From: Skermania sp. ID1734
GTDB lineage: Bacteria; Actinomycetota; Actinomycetes; Mycobacteriales; Mycobacteriaceae
Reading direction: 5' to 3'
DNA length: 64,000 nucleotides
NCBI RefSeq assembly: GCF_007489285.1
Contig: NZ_VLIY01000014.1
Coordinates: forward strand, 85,824 to 149,823
This document shows positions 1 through 9,282 of this stretch, piece after piece (within the stretch, counting starts at the first letter, position 1; the number at the start of each line of letters is the position of its first letter). The position numbers were made by a program, and so were the translations under genes. The notes beneath the pieces are model-generated. The model had not been told where the DNA came from and did not search any database. It was given only the letters and a program-made list of their open reading frames with translations.

Positions 1-254
1 TATTCATCGGCGGTGGTACGGACTGCTTCTACCGCCGCGAGCGCTTGCTTGACATGCGGCAGCACCGCTTCGCCGACGGCCGTGGGACGCACGAAGCGGC
101 TGGATCGATCCAACAGCGCTTGCCCCAACTCGCGCTCGAGCCGCTTGATCTGTGCGCTGACCCCGGGTTGAGCCACATGCAACCGCTCGGCGGCACGGGT
201 GAAGTTGGCCTCCTCGACAACGGCGAGAAAGTATTCGAGCTGGTGCAGTTCCAT
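1..254 (-). CDS. LysR-family transcriptional regulator, N-terminal part (runs off the window)
   Basis: The visible 84 residues begin MELHQLEYFLAVVEEANFTR and continue through a winged helix-turn-helix (residues about 1-60, with AAERLHVAQPGVSAQIKRLE as the DNA-reading part). This is the standard LysR N-terminus; the effector-binding part lies outside the window. The ATG at 252-254 is the only sensible start. The gene is divergent from the FAD oxidoreductase that follows, with about 70 bases between them, the usual arrangement for a LysR regulator controlling its neighbour. The inducer is unknown. Confidence in the family is high; the target is inferred from position. Confidence 0.88.
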   Translation of the reverse strand, partial: MELHQLEYFLAVVEEANFTRAAERLHVAQPGVSAQIKRLERELGQALLDRSSRFVRPTAVGEAVLPHVKQALAAVEAVRTTADE

Positions 255-324
255 AACCAGTGCTTCTTGCCGCTAGAAAAACTATCTCTTGGACTTCTGG
301 GTGAAACCTTACGATGCTGAAGGC

Positions 325-1620
325 ATGACAGACAACGATCTAGCCGGGTTCCAGACCTTCGCCCCGCCGCGGCCGAGTAGCGTCGTCACCGCCGGGAGCG
401 CGTCCGACGTGGTCAAAGTGGTTGAATACGCTGCGGCGCAAAACCTACCGGTACAGGTGCAGGCGACCGGGCACGGCCGCAGCATGACCGAGCCCGGTGC
501 CGTGCTGATCGACACGCATCTCATGAATGGGGTGCGAGTAGACCCCGTGAACCGCACCGCGTGGGTGGAAGCCGGCGCTCGCTGGCGTGCGGTGCTCGAC
601 GCGGCCGCGCAGTTCGGATTGGCAGCGCCCTCGGGCAGCTCACCCGAGGTCGGTGCGGTGGGCTACACGCTGGGTGGCGGATACGGCATTCTCGCCCGCA
701 AACACGGGCTCGCGGTCGATCAGGTGCGGCGAATGGAGGTCGTCACGGCCGACGGTGAACTCCGTATGGTGACCGCAGACCGGGACCCGGACCTCTGCTG
801 GGCGCTGCTCGGCGGCCGCGACAACTTCGGGATTGTCACCGGCTTGGAGATCGGCCTGTTCGACACGCGCACGGTCTATGGCGGCGGGATGTACTTCGAT
901 ACCCACCTGATTCCCAAAGTTCTTGCTGCCTACCCGGAATGGACGAAGAGTCTGCCGGAGGCGGCGACGGCGTCGGTAGGCGTCATTCCACTGCCCAACC
1001 TGCCGTTCATTCCGGAGCCAATTCGGGGCCGGCAGGTAGCGCACGTACGTATCGCATTCGACGGTCCCGCCGAAATCGGCGAGCAACTGCTGGCCCCGAT
1101 CCAAGCAGTCGGGCCGCGACTGCTCGAGCACATGCGGACAATGCCCTACGCCGAAAGCGGTTCCATCTATAACGACCCACCGGTTCCGCACGCATATTCG
1201 GGTGACAACGTGCTGCTGAGCGACCTGAATCCCACGGCCGTGCAACGCATATCCGCCATCGTGGCCAGCGGTCCGGTCGAACCGCCGGTACTCGATATCC
1301 GTCACCTTGGTGGTGCGGTGTCGCGAGTCCCGCAGGTGCCCAGCGCTATCGGCTTCCGCGAGGCCCAATACATCGTCCGGGTCATATCGATGATCGGAGC
1401 CGACGGCATCGAGTCGGCATGGTCGGTTCAACGCCGACTACGGGAAGCATTGGCGCCGTGGACTATCGGCCGAGCGCTCTCCTTCGCGTATCTGCCGGAT
1501 CCGGAGTCCGACCCAGTCCGGACGGCGTTCCATCCCGCGGATTACCGCCGCCTCACGAAACTGAAGGCCGAGTACGACCCGGAGGAACTCTTCCGCTGCG
1601 GGCAGCGCATAGTGCGGTAG
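325..1620 (+). CDS. FAD-linked oxidoreductase, VAO/berberine-bridge (BBE) type
   Basis: About 431 residues. The N-terminal half is a PCMH-type FAD domain: an ATGHGRS motif places a histidine (about residue 50) where these enzymes attach FAD covalently, followed by a VGYTLGGGYG glycine loop. The C-terminus carries the BBE signature (YRRLTKLKAEYDPEELFR). The cysteine that gives a second flavin bond in bicovalent members is not present in the loop before TLGGG, so single-point attachment is expected. The substrate is unknown; family members oxidise alcohols, sugars or alkaloid-like compounds. ATG at 325 was preferred over an in-frame TTG at 289, although neither has a strong ribosome site. Probably controlled by the divergent LysR gene. 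Confidence 0.85.
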   Translation: MTDNDLAGFQTFAPPRPSSVVTAGSASDVVKVVEYAAAQNLPVQVQATGHGRSMTEPGAVLIDTHLMNGVRVDPVNRTAWVEAGARWRAVLDAAAQFGLAAPSGSSPEVGAVGYTLGGGYGILARKHGLAVDQVRRMEVVTADGELRMVTADRDPDLCWALLGGRDNFGIVTGLEIGLFDTRTVYGGGMYFDTHLIPKVLAAYPEWTKSLPEAATASVGVIPLPNLPFIPEPIRGRQVAHVRIAFDGPAEIGEQLLAPIQAVGPRLLEHMRTMPYAESGSIYNDPPVPHAYSGDNVLLSDLNPTAVQRISAIVASGPVEPPVLDIRHLGGAVSRVPQVPSAIGFREAQYIVRVISMIGADGIESAWSVQRRLREALAPWTIGRALSFAYLPDPESDPVRTAFHPADYRRLTKLKAEYDPEELFRCGQRIVR

Positions 1621-1622
1621 CG

Positions 1623-2171
1623 CTACTGCAGCTTCGGAGCCATCTTTGTGAACATAGCGACAGCGAAGTCATTGGTGGCGGAGTTCTCGCCAGCCTGCAT
1701 CATCACGTCACCGACCCGCACGTAGGTCGTTCCGGCGACCGTCACGGCTTCGTCACCGAGCCCGTCGACCTTCTTGGCCTGTGGGTCGTTGGCGTACAAC
1801 GAAAAGTTGTCGCCGGGCACCACATCGATTCCGACGGTCGCTACCGCTCCGCCGCCGGAGATGGTGAACTTGCAACCCGAGCGCGGCGAGGTCTGCTCGT
1901 TGTAGTCGATTTTCTCGGTCTTCAACGTGTATTGCGTGTCAGCGGACTGACTGCCGCTGAGGTGCTGGCTGCGCGCCACGTCCGCAGCGTCGCTTTCGCT
2001 GAGCAGCGCGCAGACGTCCACCGAGGCAGCCTTGCTCGCATTCCCGGGCGCCACCGTGAACTCGGACCCCGACGACGGCGCATTATCGGCACTGTTTTCA
2101 CTACTGCCACACCCGGTGAGCAGCCAAAAGACCGCTGCACAACAGAGCGCGGCCACTCGTATCGATGTCAT
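1623..2171 (-). CDS. DUF3558-like exported lipoprotein
   Basis: 182 residues with a clear lipoprotein signal: basic start, hydrophobic stretch AALCCAAVFWLL and lipobox LTGC with the lipidated cysteine near residue 21. The mature part starts with a low-complexity Ser/Asn/Gly linker and has two further cysteines (VDVCALLSESDAADV and RSGCKFTISGGG). The C-ALL-S pattern is typical of mycobacterial DUF3558 lipoproteins, anchored on the outer face of the membrane. The function is unknown. It converges on the BBE oxidoreductase with a 2-base gap and is not obviously part of a steroid operon. Confidence 0.8.
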   Translation of the reverse strand: MTSIRVAALCCAAVFWLLTGCGSSENSADNAPSSGSEFTVAPGNASKAASVDVCALLSESDAADVARSQHLSGSQSADTQYTLKTEKIDYNEQTSPRSGCKFTISGGGAVATVGIDVVPGDNFSLYANDPQAKKVDGLGDEAVTVAGTTYVRVGDVMMQAGENSATNDFAVAMFTKMAPKLQ

Positions 2172-2220
2172 CCGACAACGCTAGCCCCCAAAGCGGACCA
2201 ATGGGACGAAAATGCTGGGG

Positions 2221-3768
2221 TCAGCTGGACCGAATCGCCGGCTCCCCCGGTGCCGACGTGCGGCGGTGGTGGCCTTCGAATCCGGCCCACGCGCGTCTGC
2301 GCTCAGCGTGCGGATCGTTCTCGACTCGCGGGGGTGCGTCGATGACCAGGGTCGCTCGGGTTTGTTGTTCGTAGCCGGGCCATGAGTCCTGCGGTGCGCC
2401 GTGCCGAGCGAAGTTGAGCCAGTGACCTTGCATTTGGTACACGACCGAGCGCATCGCCCGGCGGTCTCCGAGGCTGGTCGTCATTCGGCCGATCGCGGTC
2501 TCATGCGCACCGAACACAGGTAGCAGTTCCATCGCATGCGTCGCGCCGAGTCCCATTCCGCGCATCAGCCGTGGCGCGAAGTCGTAGCGGTACATGTATG
2601 CCGGTGCGTGTGTCGAATGCGATTCCGCCACTTCGATACTCGGGTGCCAAAAAGTGACATCGGTGCCGATGGCAAGTGCGGCTTTGGGGCTTGGGTAGGT
2701 GGGATAGGCGGCGAGCACTCGATCGCGGATATCTGGATCTGTCGCCTCGAACAACGTTTCGATCCGGTGCGGCTTGGTCGGCAGTGCGTCGGGAATCCGG
2801 GAGAACAAACTGCTTTCACGTCGGTTGGTTCCGATGATCAGCGGCACGCGGTTGGCGGTGCCGTCGCGGAATGCCGCCACTGGCCATTTCGGAAAGAAGT
2901 CACCGTCAATGGCTGGTTCGAGGGGAAAGTGACCGGGAACATCGTTGGCCACACGGCGATAGAGCGCGAGCATCGCCTTGCCGAGTTCCTTGGGCGTCGC
3001 GAGTTCCAGCGCCTGCACCGCAGTATCAGGTGTCGCGCCGAGCAGGTCGATGAACATGTCTGCCCAGCGCTGCGAGTCGTCGAGATCATGAGCCCAGTGC
3101 GCTGGCGAACTCTGCGCAATGGCACGGTGAAACAGCCCTTTTGCCGCCGGCGTGACCATCAGGGAAGTCACGGCATTGCCGCCCGCGGATTCGCCAAAGA
3201 TGGTGACGTTGGCCGGGTCTCCGCCGAATGCGGCGATATTGCGCTGCACCCACTCGAGCGCGGCCACCTGGTCGCGCAAGCCGAGGTTGCTGTCGATGGG
3301 CCGGTCCGGGGATCCGAAACTGCTCACGTCGAGATAGCCCAGTGGACCGAGTCGGTAGTTCATCGAAACGAACACGATGTCGCCGCGCTCGACGAGTCGC
3401 ACTCCGCTGTAAAGGGACAGCGCTGATGTTCCGACGATGTATCCGCCGCCGTGGATGAAGACCATCACCGGCCTCGGCTTGTCGCTCGCGGCCACTGGGG
3501 CCACCACATTCAGCGTCAGGCAGTCCTCGTTCACCGGCTGCACTCGGCCAGGGGAGAGCCCGGCGCCCCACGGCGGTTGGCAGGACGCATACCGAAAGTA
3601 GGTGGCATCCCTGGTACCTCGCCACGGCGTCACGGGCGCCGGTGCGCGCCAACGCAAATCACCCACCGGCGGTGCGGCGTAAGGAATGGAGCGCCAGCGC
3701 CGCACGGCGCCTTCACGACGTCCCCGGACGCGGCCTTCGGCAGTTTCAATCGTGAGGTTGGCGTCCAT
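2221..3768 (-). CDS. Type-B carboxylesterase
   Basis: 515 residues, normal length for the family. Seen: oxyanion-hole motif HGGGY (residues 106-110), nucleophile elbow GESAGG with Ser194, the EDCLTLNV motif near residue 81, and a likely catalytic histidine in THAMELLPVFG. No signal peptide is visible, so it is probably cytoplasmic. It hydrolyses carboxylic esters; the substrate cannot be read from sequence. It starts 3 bases after the stop of the MaoC-type hydratase and is probably the third gene of the kstD operon. That position suggests a steroid-ester or side-chain-related substrate, which is inference. Confidence 0.88.
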   Translation of the reverse strand: MDANLTIETAEGRVRGRREGAVRRWRSIPYAAPPVGDLRWRAPAPVTPWRGTRDATYFRYASCQPPWGAGLSPGRVQPVNEDCLTLNVVAPVAASDKPRPVMVFIHGGGYIVGTSALSLYSGVRLVERGDIVFVSMNYRLGPLGYLDVSSFGSPDRPIDSNLGLRDQVAALEWVQRNIAAFGGDPANVTIFGESAGGNAVTSLMVTPAAKGLFHRAIAQSSPAHWAHDLDDSQRWADMFIDLLGATPDTAVQALELATPKELGKAMLALYRRVANDVPGHFPLEPAIDGDFFPKWPVAAFRDGTANRVPLIIGTNRRESSLFSRIPDALPTKPHRIETLFEATDPDIRDRVLAAYPTYPSPKAALAIGTDVTFWHPSIEVAESHSTHAPAYMYRYDFAPRLMRGMGLGATHAMELLPVFGAHETAIGRMTTSLGDRRAMRSVVYQMQGHWLNFARHGAPQDSWPGYEQQTRATLVIDAPPRVENDPHAERRRAWAGFEGHHRRTSAPGEPAIRSS

Positions 3769-3771
3769 GGC

Positions 3772-4632
3772 TCAGGCGAGCGTCATCACGACATCGGACA
3801 GGGCCGGCGCGTCGTCGCGGTCGATCACCGTTGCCGAGACTCCGAGGCCGGCGTCGGTGTGCCAGACGCGTACCCGCAACCGCTCGCCCGGAAAGACGAC
3901 ACCGGCAAACCGTGCACGAAAGCCCTTGACGCGGCTGACGTCCGATTCCAGCGCCCCGTCGACCACCGCCTTGCATACCATCCCATAGGTACACAGGCCA
4001 TGCAGGATCGGTGCGGGAAACCCTGCGGCCTTGGCGAATTCCGGATCGGAATGCAGGGGGTTGCGATCGCCGCACATTCGGTACAGCAGGGCTTGCTGCG
4101 GCAGCGTGGCGACCTCGAGCTCGTGATCGGGCGCTCGATCGGGCAGTGCCACCGCGTCGGAGGGACCACGCTCGCCGCCGAATCCGCCTTCGCCGCGGGC
4201 AAAAATCGAGGAACGCGCGCTCCACAGCGGGGCGCCGGATTCGTCCAGTGTGGTGGATTCCTGCACTATCACCGCGGCTTTGCCCTTGTCCCATACCTCG
4301 GCGATACGGGTGGCGGTGGTCGCTTTCCCCGCCGGGGGTAGTGGCCGATGCACGGTTATCTCCTGACTGCCGTGCACGATCTTCGCCAGGTCGATGTCGA
4401 TGCCTGGAAACGACACCCGCGGCGGTTCGGTGGCATGGAAGGTCGCGGCGACGGTGGCAAATGTCGGTAACACCTGCGGATCGGTGTCGCTGAGGTAGCG
4501 CAGCTCGGCTGGGTCGGTCGCCCGGGCACCGGCGCCCAGTGCGAGGTGGTAGAGCTGCACATCCGCGGTTTCCCAGCTGAAGTCGACGCTGGGTAGCTCG
4601 GCTCCGATCGCCACTGCGGGATCGATTGGCAT
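3772..4632 (-). CDS. chsH3: MaoC-type (R)-specific enoyl-CoA hydratase, ChsH3/Rv3538-like
   Basis: 286 residues in a double hot-dog arrangement. The C-terminal half has the hydratase-2 signature, GDRNPLHSDP followed by AGFPAPILHG, with catalytic Asp189 and His194; the N-terminal half has lost these residues. Family members hydrate 2-enoyl-CoAs, and the M. tuberculosis homologue is reported to act on the CoA-linked sterol side chain. It lies 11 bases after kstD in the same order as Rv3537-Rv3538, so it is probably transcribed from the KstR-controlled kstD promoter. The family is certain; the symbol rests on synteny and remembered literature. Confidence 0.8.
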   Translation of the reverse strand: MPIDPAVAIGAELPSVDFSWETADVQLYHLALGAGARATDPAELRYLSDTDPQVLPTFATVAATFHATEPPRVSFPGIDIDLAKIVHGSQEITVHRPLPPAGKATTATRIAEVWDKGKAAVIVQESTTLDESGAPLWSARSSIFARGEGGFGGERGPSDAVALPDRAPDHELEVATLPQQALLYRMCGDRNPLHSDPEFAKAAGFPAPILHGLCTYGMVCKAVVDGALESDVSRVKGFRARFAGVVFPGERLRVRVWHTDAGLGVSATVIDRDDAPALSDVVMTLA

Positions 4633-4643
4633 GCCTGGCCCTT

Positions 4644-6356
4644 TCAGTTGCTCACGGTGTTTTTGCGGCTGTCTACATTGGATTCCGACGTGGCCCGCTG
4701 CGCAATATCGAGCGCGGCGAGGTAGCCGAAGGTCATCGCAGGTCCGATGGTGGCGCCCGGACCGGCATAGGTATGACCCATCACCGGGATCGCGCAGTTC
4801 CCAACGGCATAGAGGCCGTCGATGACGCTGCCGTCCGAACGCAGCACGCGCGCGGACGCATCGGTACGCAGGCCGCCCTTGGTACCGAGATCGCCTGGCA
4901 CCATCTTGATGGCGTAGAACGGCGACTTCTCCAGCGCGCCGAGATTAGGGTTCGGTTTGTTGCGTGGATCGCCGTAGTAGTTGTCATAGCCGCTGTCCCC
5001 GCGACCGAAGTCCTCGTCCTTGCCTGAGCGGGCAAAGCCGTTGAAGCGCTGAATCGTTGCGGTGAGCTCGTCGGCCGGCAGGCCGGTCTTGGCGGCCAAC
5101 TCCGCGATGGTCGGGGCTTGCACCACGACTCCAGATTCGACCCACTTCTTCGGAAAGCGTTGCTCCGGTTGCAGCCCCGCAAACATGTACCGGTCGCGGT
5201 AGCGCTGATCCATGACCATCCATGCCGGAATGTTTTCGCCTGGGCCGTCCCCGGTGCCGTTGCGGCCACCGTACATCCGATGCACGGCCTCGACGTAGGG
5301 CAGCGCCTCGTTCATGAATCGGCGACCCTGCATGTTCACCATGATGCCACCGGGCAGCGAACGCTCGGCCAGGCAGAACCACGGACCCTTGGGCAGCGGA
5401 ATCGACGGGCCCCACCACGCGTCGTCCATCAAGTCTGTTGCCGCTCCGAGCTTTTGACCCGCCACGATGCCGTCCCCGGTGTTGGCGGCCGCCCCAACCG
5501 TCCATTCCGTGCCGATCGGTTCGCGCTGGTACTGGTGCCGCATTTCCGCGTTGCGCTCGAATCCGCCAGCGGCCAGTACGACGCCGTGCCGCGCGCGGAG
5601 CAGCGTCGGGGTCCCGTCGAGCAGTACATCGACGCCGGTCACCACCCCGTCGTCGGTATGCAGGTCGATCATCGGGGTGTTGAGCAGCACGGGAACATCG
5701 AGGTCCAGCAATCCCTTTCGCAGGGCCGCTACCAACGCCTGGCCCATGCCCAGCAAATGCTTGCCGGTGAGCCGCGCAGCGAACAACCGTGCACCCACCC
5801 GCATCGCACGCATGGGCCCGCGGATGTGCCGCTTACGCAGGTTCAGCCAACGGTAATCGGCTTGGGTCACTACGACGTTGAGAGGTGTCTTGCTGTAGGG
5901 CGGTTCCAAGTTGGCCAGTTCGGCGCCGAGTGGCTTGGCGTTGAACGGTGCCGGTTCGACGGAGCGCCCGCCGAGACGGCCGCCCGGCGCTTCGGGGTAG
6001 TAGTCGGAGTAGTTGGGAACCCAGCGCAGCTTGAGCGGTGTCTTCTGCAGCACGAACGAGAGCATCTCCGGGCCGCGGGCCAAGAAGGTGTCGATCAGTT
6101 CGGCCGGGGTGTCGTCGCCGATGATGGAATGCAGGTATTGCCGCGCCGCCTCCGGAGTGTCCCGGACCCCATCAGCGACGAGCGCCGGGTTGTTGGGAAT
6201 CCACACACCGCCGCCCGATCGCGCGGTGGACCCGCCGTAGTGGGCGGCCTTTTCCACCACGACGACGCTGAGTCCGTGGTGGGCTGCGGTGAGTGCCGCG
6301 GTCAGTCCGGCGCCGCCGCTGCCGACGACCACAATGTCGTATTCCCGATCGCTCAT
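4644..6356 (-). CDS. kstD: 3-ketosteroid delta-1-dehydrogenase
   Basis: 570 residues, close to the roughly 563 of mycobacterial KstD. The N-terminus has the FAD dinucleotide fold VVGSGGAGLTAALTAAHHG followed by GGSTARSGGGVWIPNN, and the C-terminus has YAGPGATIGPAMTFGYLAA, both typical of flavin-dependent 3-ketosteroid dehydrogenases. It introduces the C1-C2 double bond into ring A; combined with 9-alpha-hydroxylation by KshA this opens ring B. The start is ATG 6356 (MSDREYD) rather than the in-frame GTG three codons upstream, because a perfect KstR box starts 2 bases before it. It is divergent from hsaE and followed by chsH3 and an esterase. Confidence 0.95.
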   Translation of the reverse strand: MSDREYDIVVVGSGGAGLTAALTAAHHGLSVVVVEKAAHYGGSTARSGGGVWIPNNPALVADGVRDTPEAARQYLHSIIGDDTPAELIDTFLARGPEMLSFVLQKTPLKLRWVPNYSDYYPEAPGGRLGGRSVEPAPFNAKPLGAELANLEPPYSKTPLNVVVTQADYRWLNLRKRHIRGPMRAMRVGARLFAARLTGKHLLGMGQALVAALRKGLLDLDVPVLLNTPMIDLHTDDGVVTGVDVLLDGTPTLLRARHGVVLAAGGFERNAEMRHQYQREPIGTEWTVGAAANTGDGIVAGQKLGAATDLMDDAWWGPSIPLPKGPWFCLAERSLPGGIMVNMQGRRFMNEALPYVEAVHRMYGGRNGTGDGPGENIPAWMVMDQRYRDRYMFAGLQPEQRFPKKWVESGVVVQAPTIAELAAKTGLPADELTATIQRFNGFARSGKDEDFGRGDSGYDNYYGDPRNKPNPNLGALEKSPFYAIKMVPGDLGTKGGLRTDASARVLRSDGSVIDGLYAVGNCAIPVMGHTYAGPGATIGPAMTFGYLAALDIAQRATSESNVDSRKNTVSN

Positions 6357-6357
6357 G

Positions 6358-6371
6358 TAGAACACGTTATA
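6358..6371. promoter_or_regulatory. KstR operator, perfect match, kstD promoter
   Basis: TAGAACACGTTATA fits TnnAACnnGTTnnA at every specified position. It begins 2 bases upstream of the kstD start, so KstR bound here would cover the start of transcription. KstR is released by sterol-derived CoA ligands. Confidence 0.9.
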
Positions 6372-6438
6372 GAATGATGCCGCCCGCAGTCCATCCTTTC
6401 CTGCCAGGAAGTATTGCCGACCTTTGCCAAGAGAAACC

Positions 6439-6452
6439 GAAACACGTTACAG
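6439..6452. promoter_or_regulatory. KstR-like operator, one mismatch, hsaE side
   Basis: CGAAACACGTTACA matches the KstR pattern except for C in place of the first T. It lies 43 bases upstream of hsaE and 68 bases from the perfect site, so each divergent promoter seems to have its own box. Confidence 0.7.
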
Positions 6453-6494
6453 TCAGGAGAGAAGCGACGCACGTCGCAGGGAGGATCGGGGCTG

Positions 6495-7280
6495 ATGCTG
6501 GACAGTTCTGTGCGTGCGGAGATCGCCGAGCGGCTTGCACAGGCCGAACTCGACCGCGCACCGATCCGCCCACTCACCGACTCTTATCCCGGCATCGATG
6601 TGGTCGACGCCTACGAGATCCAGCTGATCAACATTCGTCGACGGCTCGCCGACGGCGCGCGGGTAGTCGGGCACAAGGTGGGGCTTTCGTCCAAGGCGAT
6701 GCAGCAGATGATGGGCGTCGATGAGCCCGACTATGGCCACCTGCTCGCCGACATGGAGGTCACCGAGGACGAGCCCGTGGACACCTCGCGATACTGCTAC
6801 CCGCGGGTCGAGGTCGAGGTGGGGTTCGTGCTCGGCGCCGACCTGCCCGGTGCGGAGTGCACGGAGGCGGATGTCCTCGCCGCAACCGAGTCGTTTGCGC
6901 CGTCGATAGAGCTCATCGACAGCCGCATTGTGGACTGGAAGATCAAGCTGGCTGACACGATTTCGGACAACGCGTCTTCGGCGGGCTTCGTGCTGGGTAA
7001 GCAGCGCGTGGCCACGGACGCCATCGACATCAAGGCCATCGATGCGGTGCTCACCCGCAACGGAGAACGGATCGCCGAAGGGCGTAGCGACGCCGTGCTC
7101 GGCGATCCCGTGATCGCGGTGGCGTGGCTTGCCCGCAAGGTCGCGGGCTTCGGGGTGCGGTTGAAAGCCGGCGACATCGTGCTGCCCGGTTCGTGCACGC
7201 GCGCCATCGACGCGCGCCCCGGTGACAGCTTTCATGCCGAGTTCAGTGGGCTCGGCTCCGTTTCGCTGCAATTCAAGTAG
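6495..7280 (+). CDS. hsaE: 2-hydroxyhexa-2,4-dienoate hydratase
   Basis: 261 residues, the same length as M. tuberculosis HsaE. It belongs to the fumarylacetoacetate-hydrolase-like hydratases; the metal site is visible as Glu106 and Glu108 in [11 protein letters not shown] and Glu139 in [10 protein letters not shown]. It hydrates 2-hydroxyhexa-2,4-dienoate, the C6 piece released by HsaD, to 4-hydroxy-2-oxohexanoate. The start is ATG 6495, preceded by GGGAGGATCGGGG; upstream in-frame codons lack conserved sequence. First gene of the hsaE-hsaG-hsaF operon, divergent from kstD, with a KstR-like box upstream. Confidence 0.93.
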   Translation: MLDSSVRAEIAERLAQAELDRAPIRPLTDSYPGIDVVDAYEIQLINIRRRLADGARVVGHKVGLSSKAMQQMMGVDEPDYGHLLADMEVTEDEPVDTSRYCYPRVEVEVGFVLGADLPGAECTEADVLAATESFAPSIELIDSRIVDWKIKLADTISDNASSAGFVLGKQRVATDAIDIKAIDAVLTRNGERIAEGRSDAVLGDPVIAVAWLARKVAGFGVRLKAGDIVLPGSCTRAIDARPGDSFHAEFSGLGSVSLQFK

Positions 7281-7290
7281 GGGAGAAGCG

Positions 7291-8196
7291 ATGACAGCAA
7301 AAGCAACCGTCGCGATTGTCGGATCGGGCAATATCAGCACGGACCTGCTCTACAAACTGCAGCGCTCGGAGTTGCTCGAGCCGCGCTGGATGATCGGCAT
7401 CGACCCGGCCAGTGAAGGTCTCAAGCGTGCGCGCGGCATGGGGTTGGAGACGTCGGCCGACGGAGTCGACTGGCTGCTCGCCCAACCAGACAAGCCCGAT
7501 CTGATCTTCGAGGCCACCTCGGCCTATGTGCACCGCGAGGCCGCGCCCAAATACGCCGAAGCCGGCATCCGGGCCATCGACCTGACTCCTGCTGCGGTGG
7601 GACCGGCGGTGATCCCGCCGGTGAATATCGGTGAGCATCTCGACGCGCCGAACGTCAATATGATCACCTGTGGCGGCCAGGCCACCATTCCCATGGTGGC
7701 CGCGGTGTCGCGAGTGGTCGAGGTGCCCTACGCCGAGATCGTCGCGTCGGTCGCTTCGGTGTCGGCCGGTCCCGGCACCCGGGCCAACATCGACGAGTTC
7801 ACCAAGACGACCAGCCGCGGCGTGGAAACCATCGGCGGCGCCCAGCGGGGCAAGGCGATCATCATCCTCAACCCCGCCGAACCGCCGATGATCATGCGCG
7901 ACACCATCTTCTGCGCCATCCCCGAGGACGCCGACCACGACGCGATCACCGAATCGGTGCATCGCATGGTGGCCGACGTGCAGCAGTACGTGCCCGGCTA
8001 CCGCCTGCTCAACGATCCGCAGTTCGACCCGCCGTCCCTGGTGTCCGGCGGCCTGGCCAAGGTGTCGATCTTCCTGGAAGTCGAAGGGGCCGGCGACTTT
8101 TTGCCGCCGTATGCGGGCAACCTCGACATCATGACGGCCGCGGCCACCAAGGTTGGCGAAGAGGTCGCTAGGCAGATGCTCTCGACACGGGTGTAA
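7291..8196 (+). CDS. hsaG: Acylating acetaldehyde/propionaldehyde dehydrogenase
   Basis: 301 residues. The Rossmann loop is [10 protein letters not shown] near the N-terminus and the catalytic Cys127 sits in [12 protein letters not shown], as in MhpF/BphJ-type enzymes. It converts the aldehyde released by the aldolase HsaF to propionyl-CoA with NAD and CoA. The pair normally forms a channelled HsaF-HsaG complex, consistent with the adjacent genes here. ATG 7291 has GGGGAGAAG just upstream, 10 bases after the hsaE stop. Confidence 0.93.
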   Translation: MTAKATVAIVGSGNISTDLLYKLQRSELLEPRWMIGIDPASEGLKRARGMGLETSADGVDWLLAQPDKPDLIFEATSAYVHREAAPKYAEAGIRAIDLTPAAVGPAVIPPVNIGEHLDAPNVNMITCGGQATIPMVAAVSRVVEVPYAEIVASVASVSAGPGTRANIDEFTKTTSRGVETIGGAQRGKAIIILNPAEPPMIMRDTIFCAIPEDADHDAITESVHRMVADVQQYVPGYRLLNDPQFDPPSLVSGGLAKVSIFLEVEGAGDFLPPYAGNLDIMTAAATKVGEEVARQMLSTRV

Positions 8197-8208
8197 GGAG
8201 CCAAACGA

Positions 8209-9246
8209 ATGCCTTTCTCCGACGAACTCGACATTCGCGTCACCGACACCTCACTGCGGGACGGTTCGCATCACAAGCGCCACCAGTTCACCGCGCAGGA
8301 TGTGGAGAACATCGTGTCCGCGCTCGACGAGGCCGGCGTCCCGGTCATTGAGGTGACTCACGGCGACGGACTCGGCGGGTCCTCCTTCAACTACGGCTTC
8401 TCGAAAACTCCGGAGCAGGAACTCATTTCGATCGCGGCCAAGACCGCCAAGCGGGCCAAGATCGCCGTGCTGATGTTGCCGGGCGTGGGGGTGAAGGAGG
8501 ACATCGTCATCGCGCAGGACAACGGCGCGTCGATAGTCCGGATCGCCACGCACTGCACCGAAGCGGACGTATCCATTCAACACTTCGGCCTGGCCCGGGA
8601 ACGCGGGCTGGAGACCGTGGGATTTTTGATGATGGCGCACACCCAGCCGCCGGAGGTGCTGGCCAAGCAGGCGCGCATCATGGCCGATGCCGGTTGCCAA
8701 TGCGTCTACATTGTCGACTCGGCGGGTGCGATGGTGCTCGAGCAGGTGGCTGACCGTGTCGCTGCCGTTGTTGCCGAACTCGGCGACGACGCTCAGGTCG
8801 GCTTTCACGGCCACGAGAACCTCGACCTTGCCGTGGCGAACTCGGTCTTTGCCGTGCGCGCGGGCGCTTTGCAGATCGACGGCAGCGCAAGGCGTTTCGG
8901 TGCCGGAGCGGGGAACACGCCCGTCGAGGCGTTCGTAGGTGTCTGCGACAAGCTCGGCATCAAGACGGGCATCGACTTTTTCAAGATTGCCGACGCCGCC
9001 GAAGACGTCGTGCGTCCCGTGATGCCGCAGGAGTGCCTGCTGGATCGGCAGGCATTGATGATGGGTTATGCGGGCGTCTACTCGAGCTTCCTCCGGCACG
9101 CCGAACGCCAAGCGGAGCGGTACGGGGTGTCCGCCGCGGAGATGCTGGTCCGGGCGGGCAAGCGCAAACTCGTTGGTGGCCAAGAGGATCAGCTGATCGA
9201 CATCGCCTTGGAGCTGCAGCGCGAAGCCCTCCCTCCCCGTGCGTGA
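8209..9246 (+). CDS. hsaF: 4-hydroxy-2-oxohexanoate aldolase
   Basis: 345 residues, normal for the DmpG/HsaF family. The N-terminal [18 protein letters not shown] carries the catalytic Arg17 and metal-binding Asp18, and [12 protein letters not shown] supplies the two metal-binding histidines. A C-terminal communication domain follows (from about residue 270), the contact surface for HsaG. It splits 4-hydroxy-2-oxohexanoate into pyruvate and propionaldehyde. The last codons and the TGA stop lie inside the left arm of a long palindrome (9237-9280). Confidence 0.93.
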   Translation: MPFSDELDIRVTDTSLRDGSHHKRHQFTAQDVENIVSALDEAGVPVIEVTHGDGLGGSSFNYGFSKTPEQELISIAAKTAKRAKIAVLMLPGVGVKEDIVIAQDNGASIVRIATHCTEADVSIQHFGLARERGLETVGFLMMAHTQPPEVLAKQARIMADAGCQCVYIVDSAGAMVLEQVADRVAAVVAELGDDAQVGFHGHENLDLAVANSVFAVRAGALQIDGSARRFGAGAGNTPVEAFVGVCDKLGIKTGIDFFKIADAAEDVVRPVMPQECLLDRQALMMGYAGVYSSFLRHAERQAERYGVSAAEMLVRAGKRKLVGGQEDQLIDIALELQREALPPRA

Positions 9247-9280
9247 TTTTTCACCGCCCGCGGTGAAAAATCACGCACGG
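9237..9280. terminator. Long perfect palindrome, probable bidirectional terminator; repeat copy 1
   Basis: Two 21-base arms (9237-9257 and 9260-9280) are exact reverse complements around a CC loop. The right arm reads GCGGTGAAAAATCACGCACG. It lies between the convergent hsaF and tetR genes, and its left arm contains the hsaF stop codon (CGT GCG TGA). A near-identical palindrome occurs at 25935-25988, so this is a dispersed repeat as well as a likely terminator. Confidence 0.8.
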
Positions 9281-9282
9281 CC

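Noticed and set aside
5118..6377. A 419-codon open frame on the plus strand across kstD
   Set aside because: It is the antisense shadow of kstD; it shows no family motifs and has shadow-type composition.
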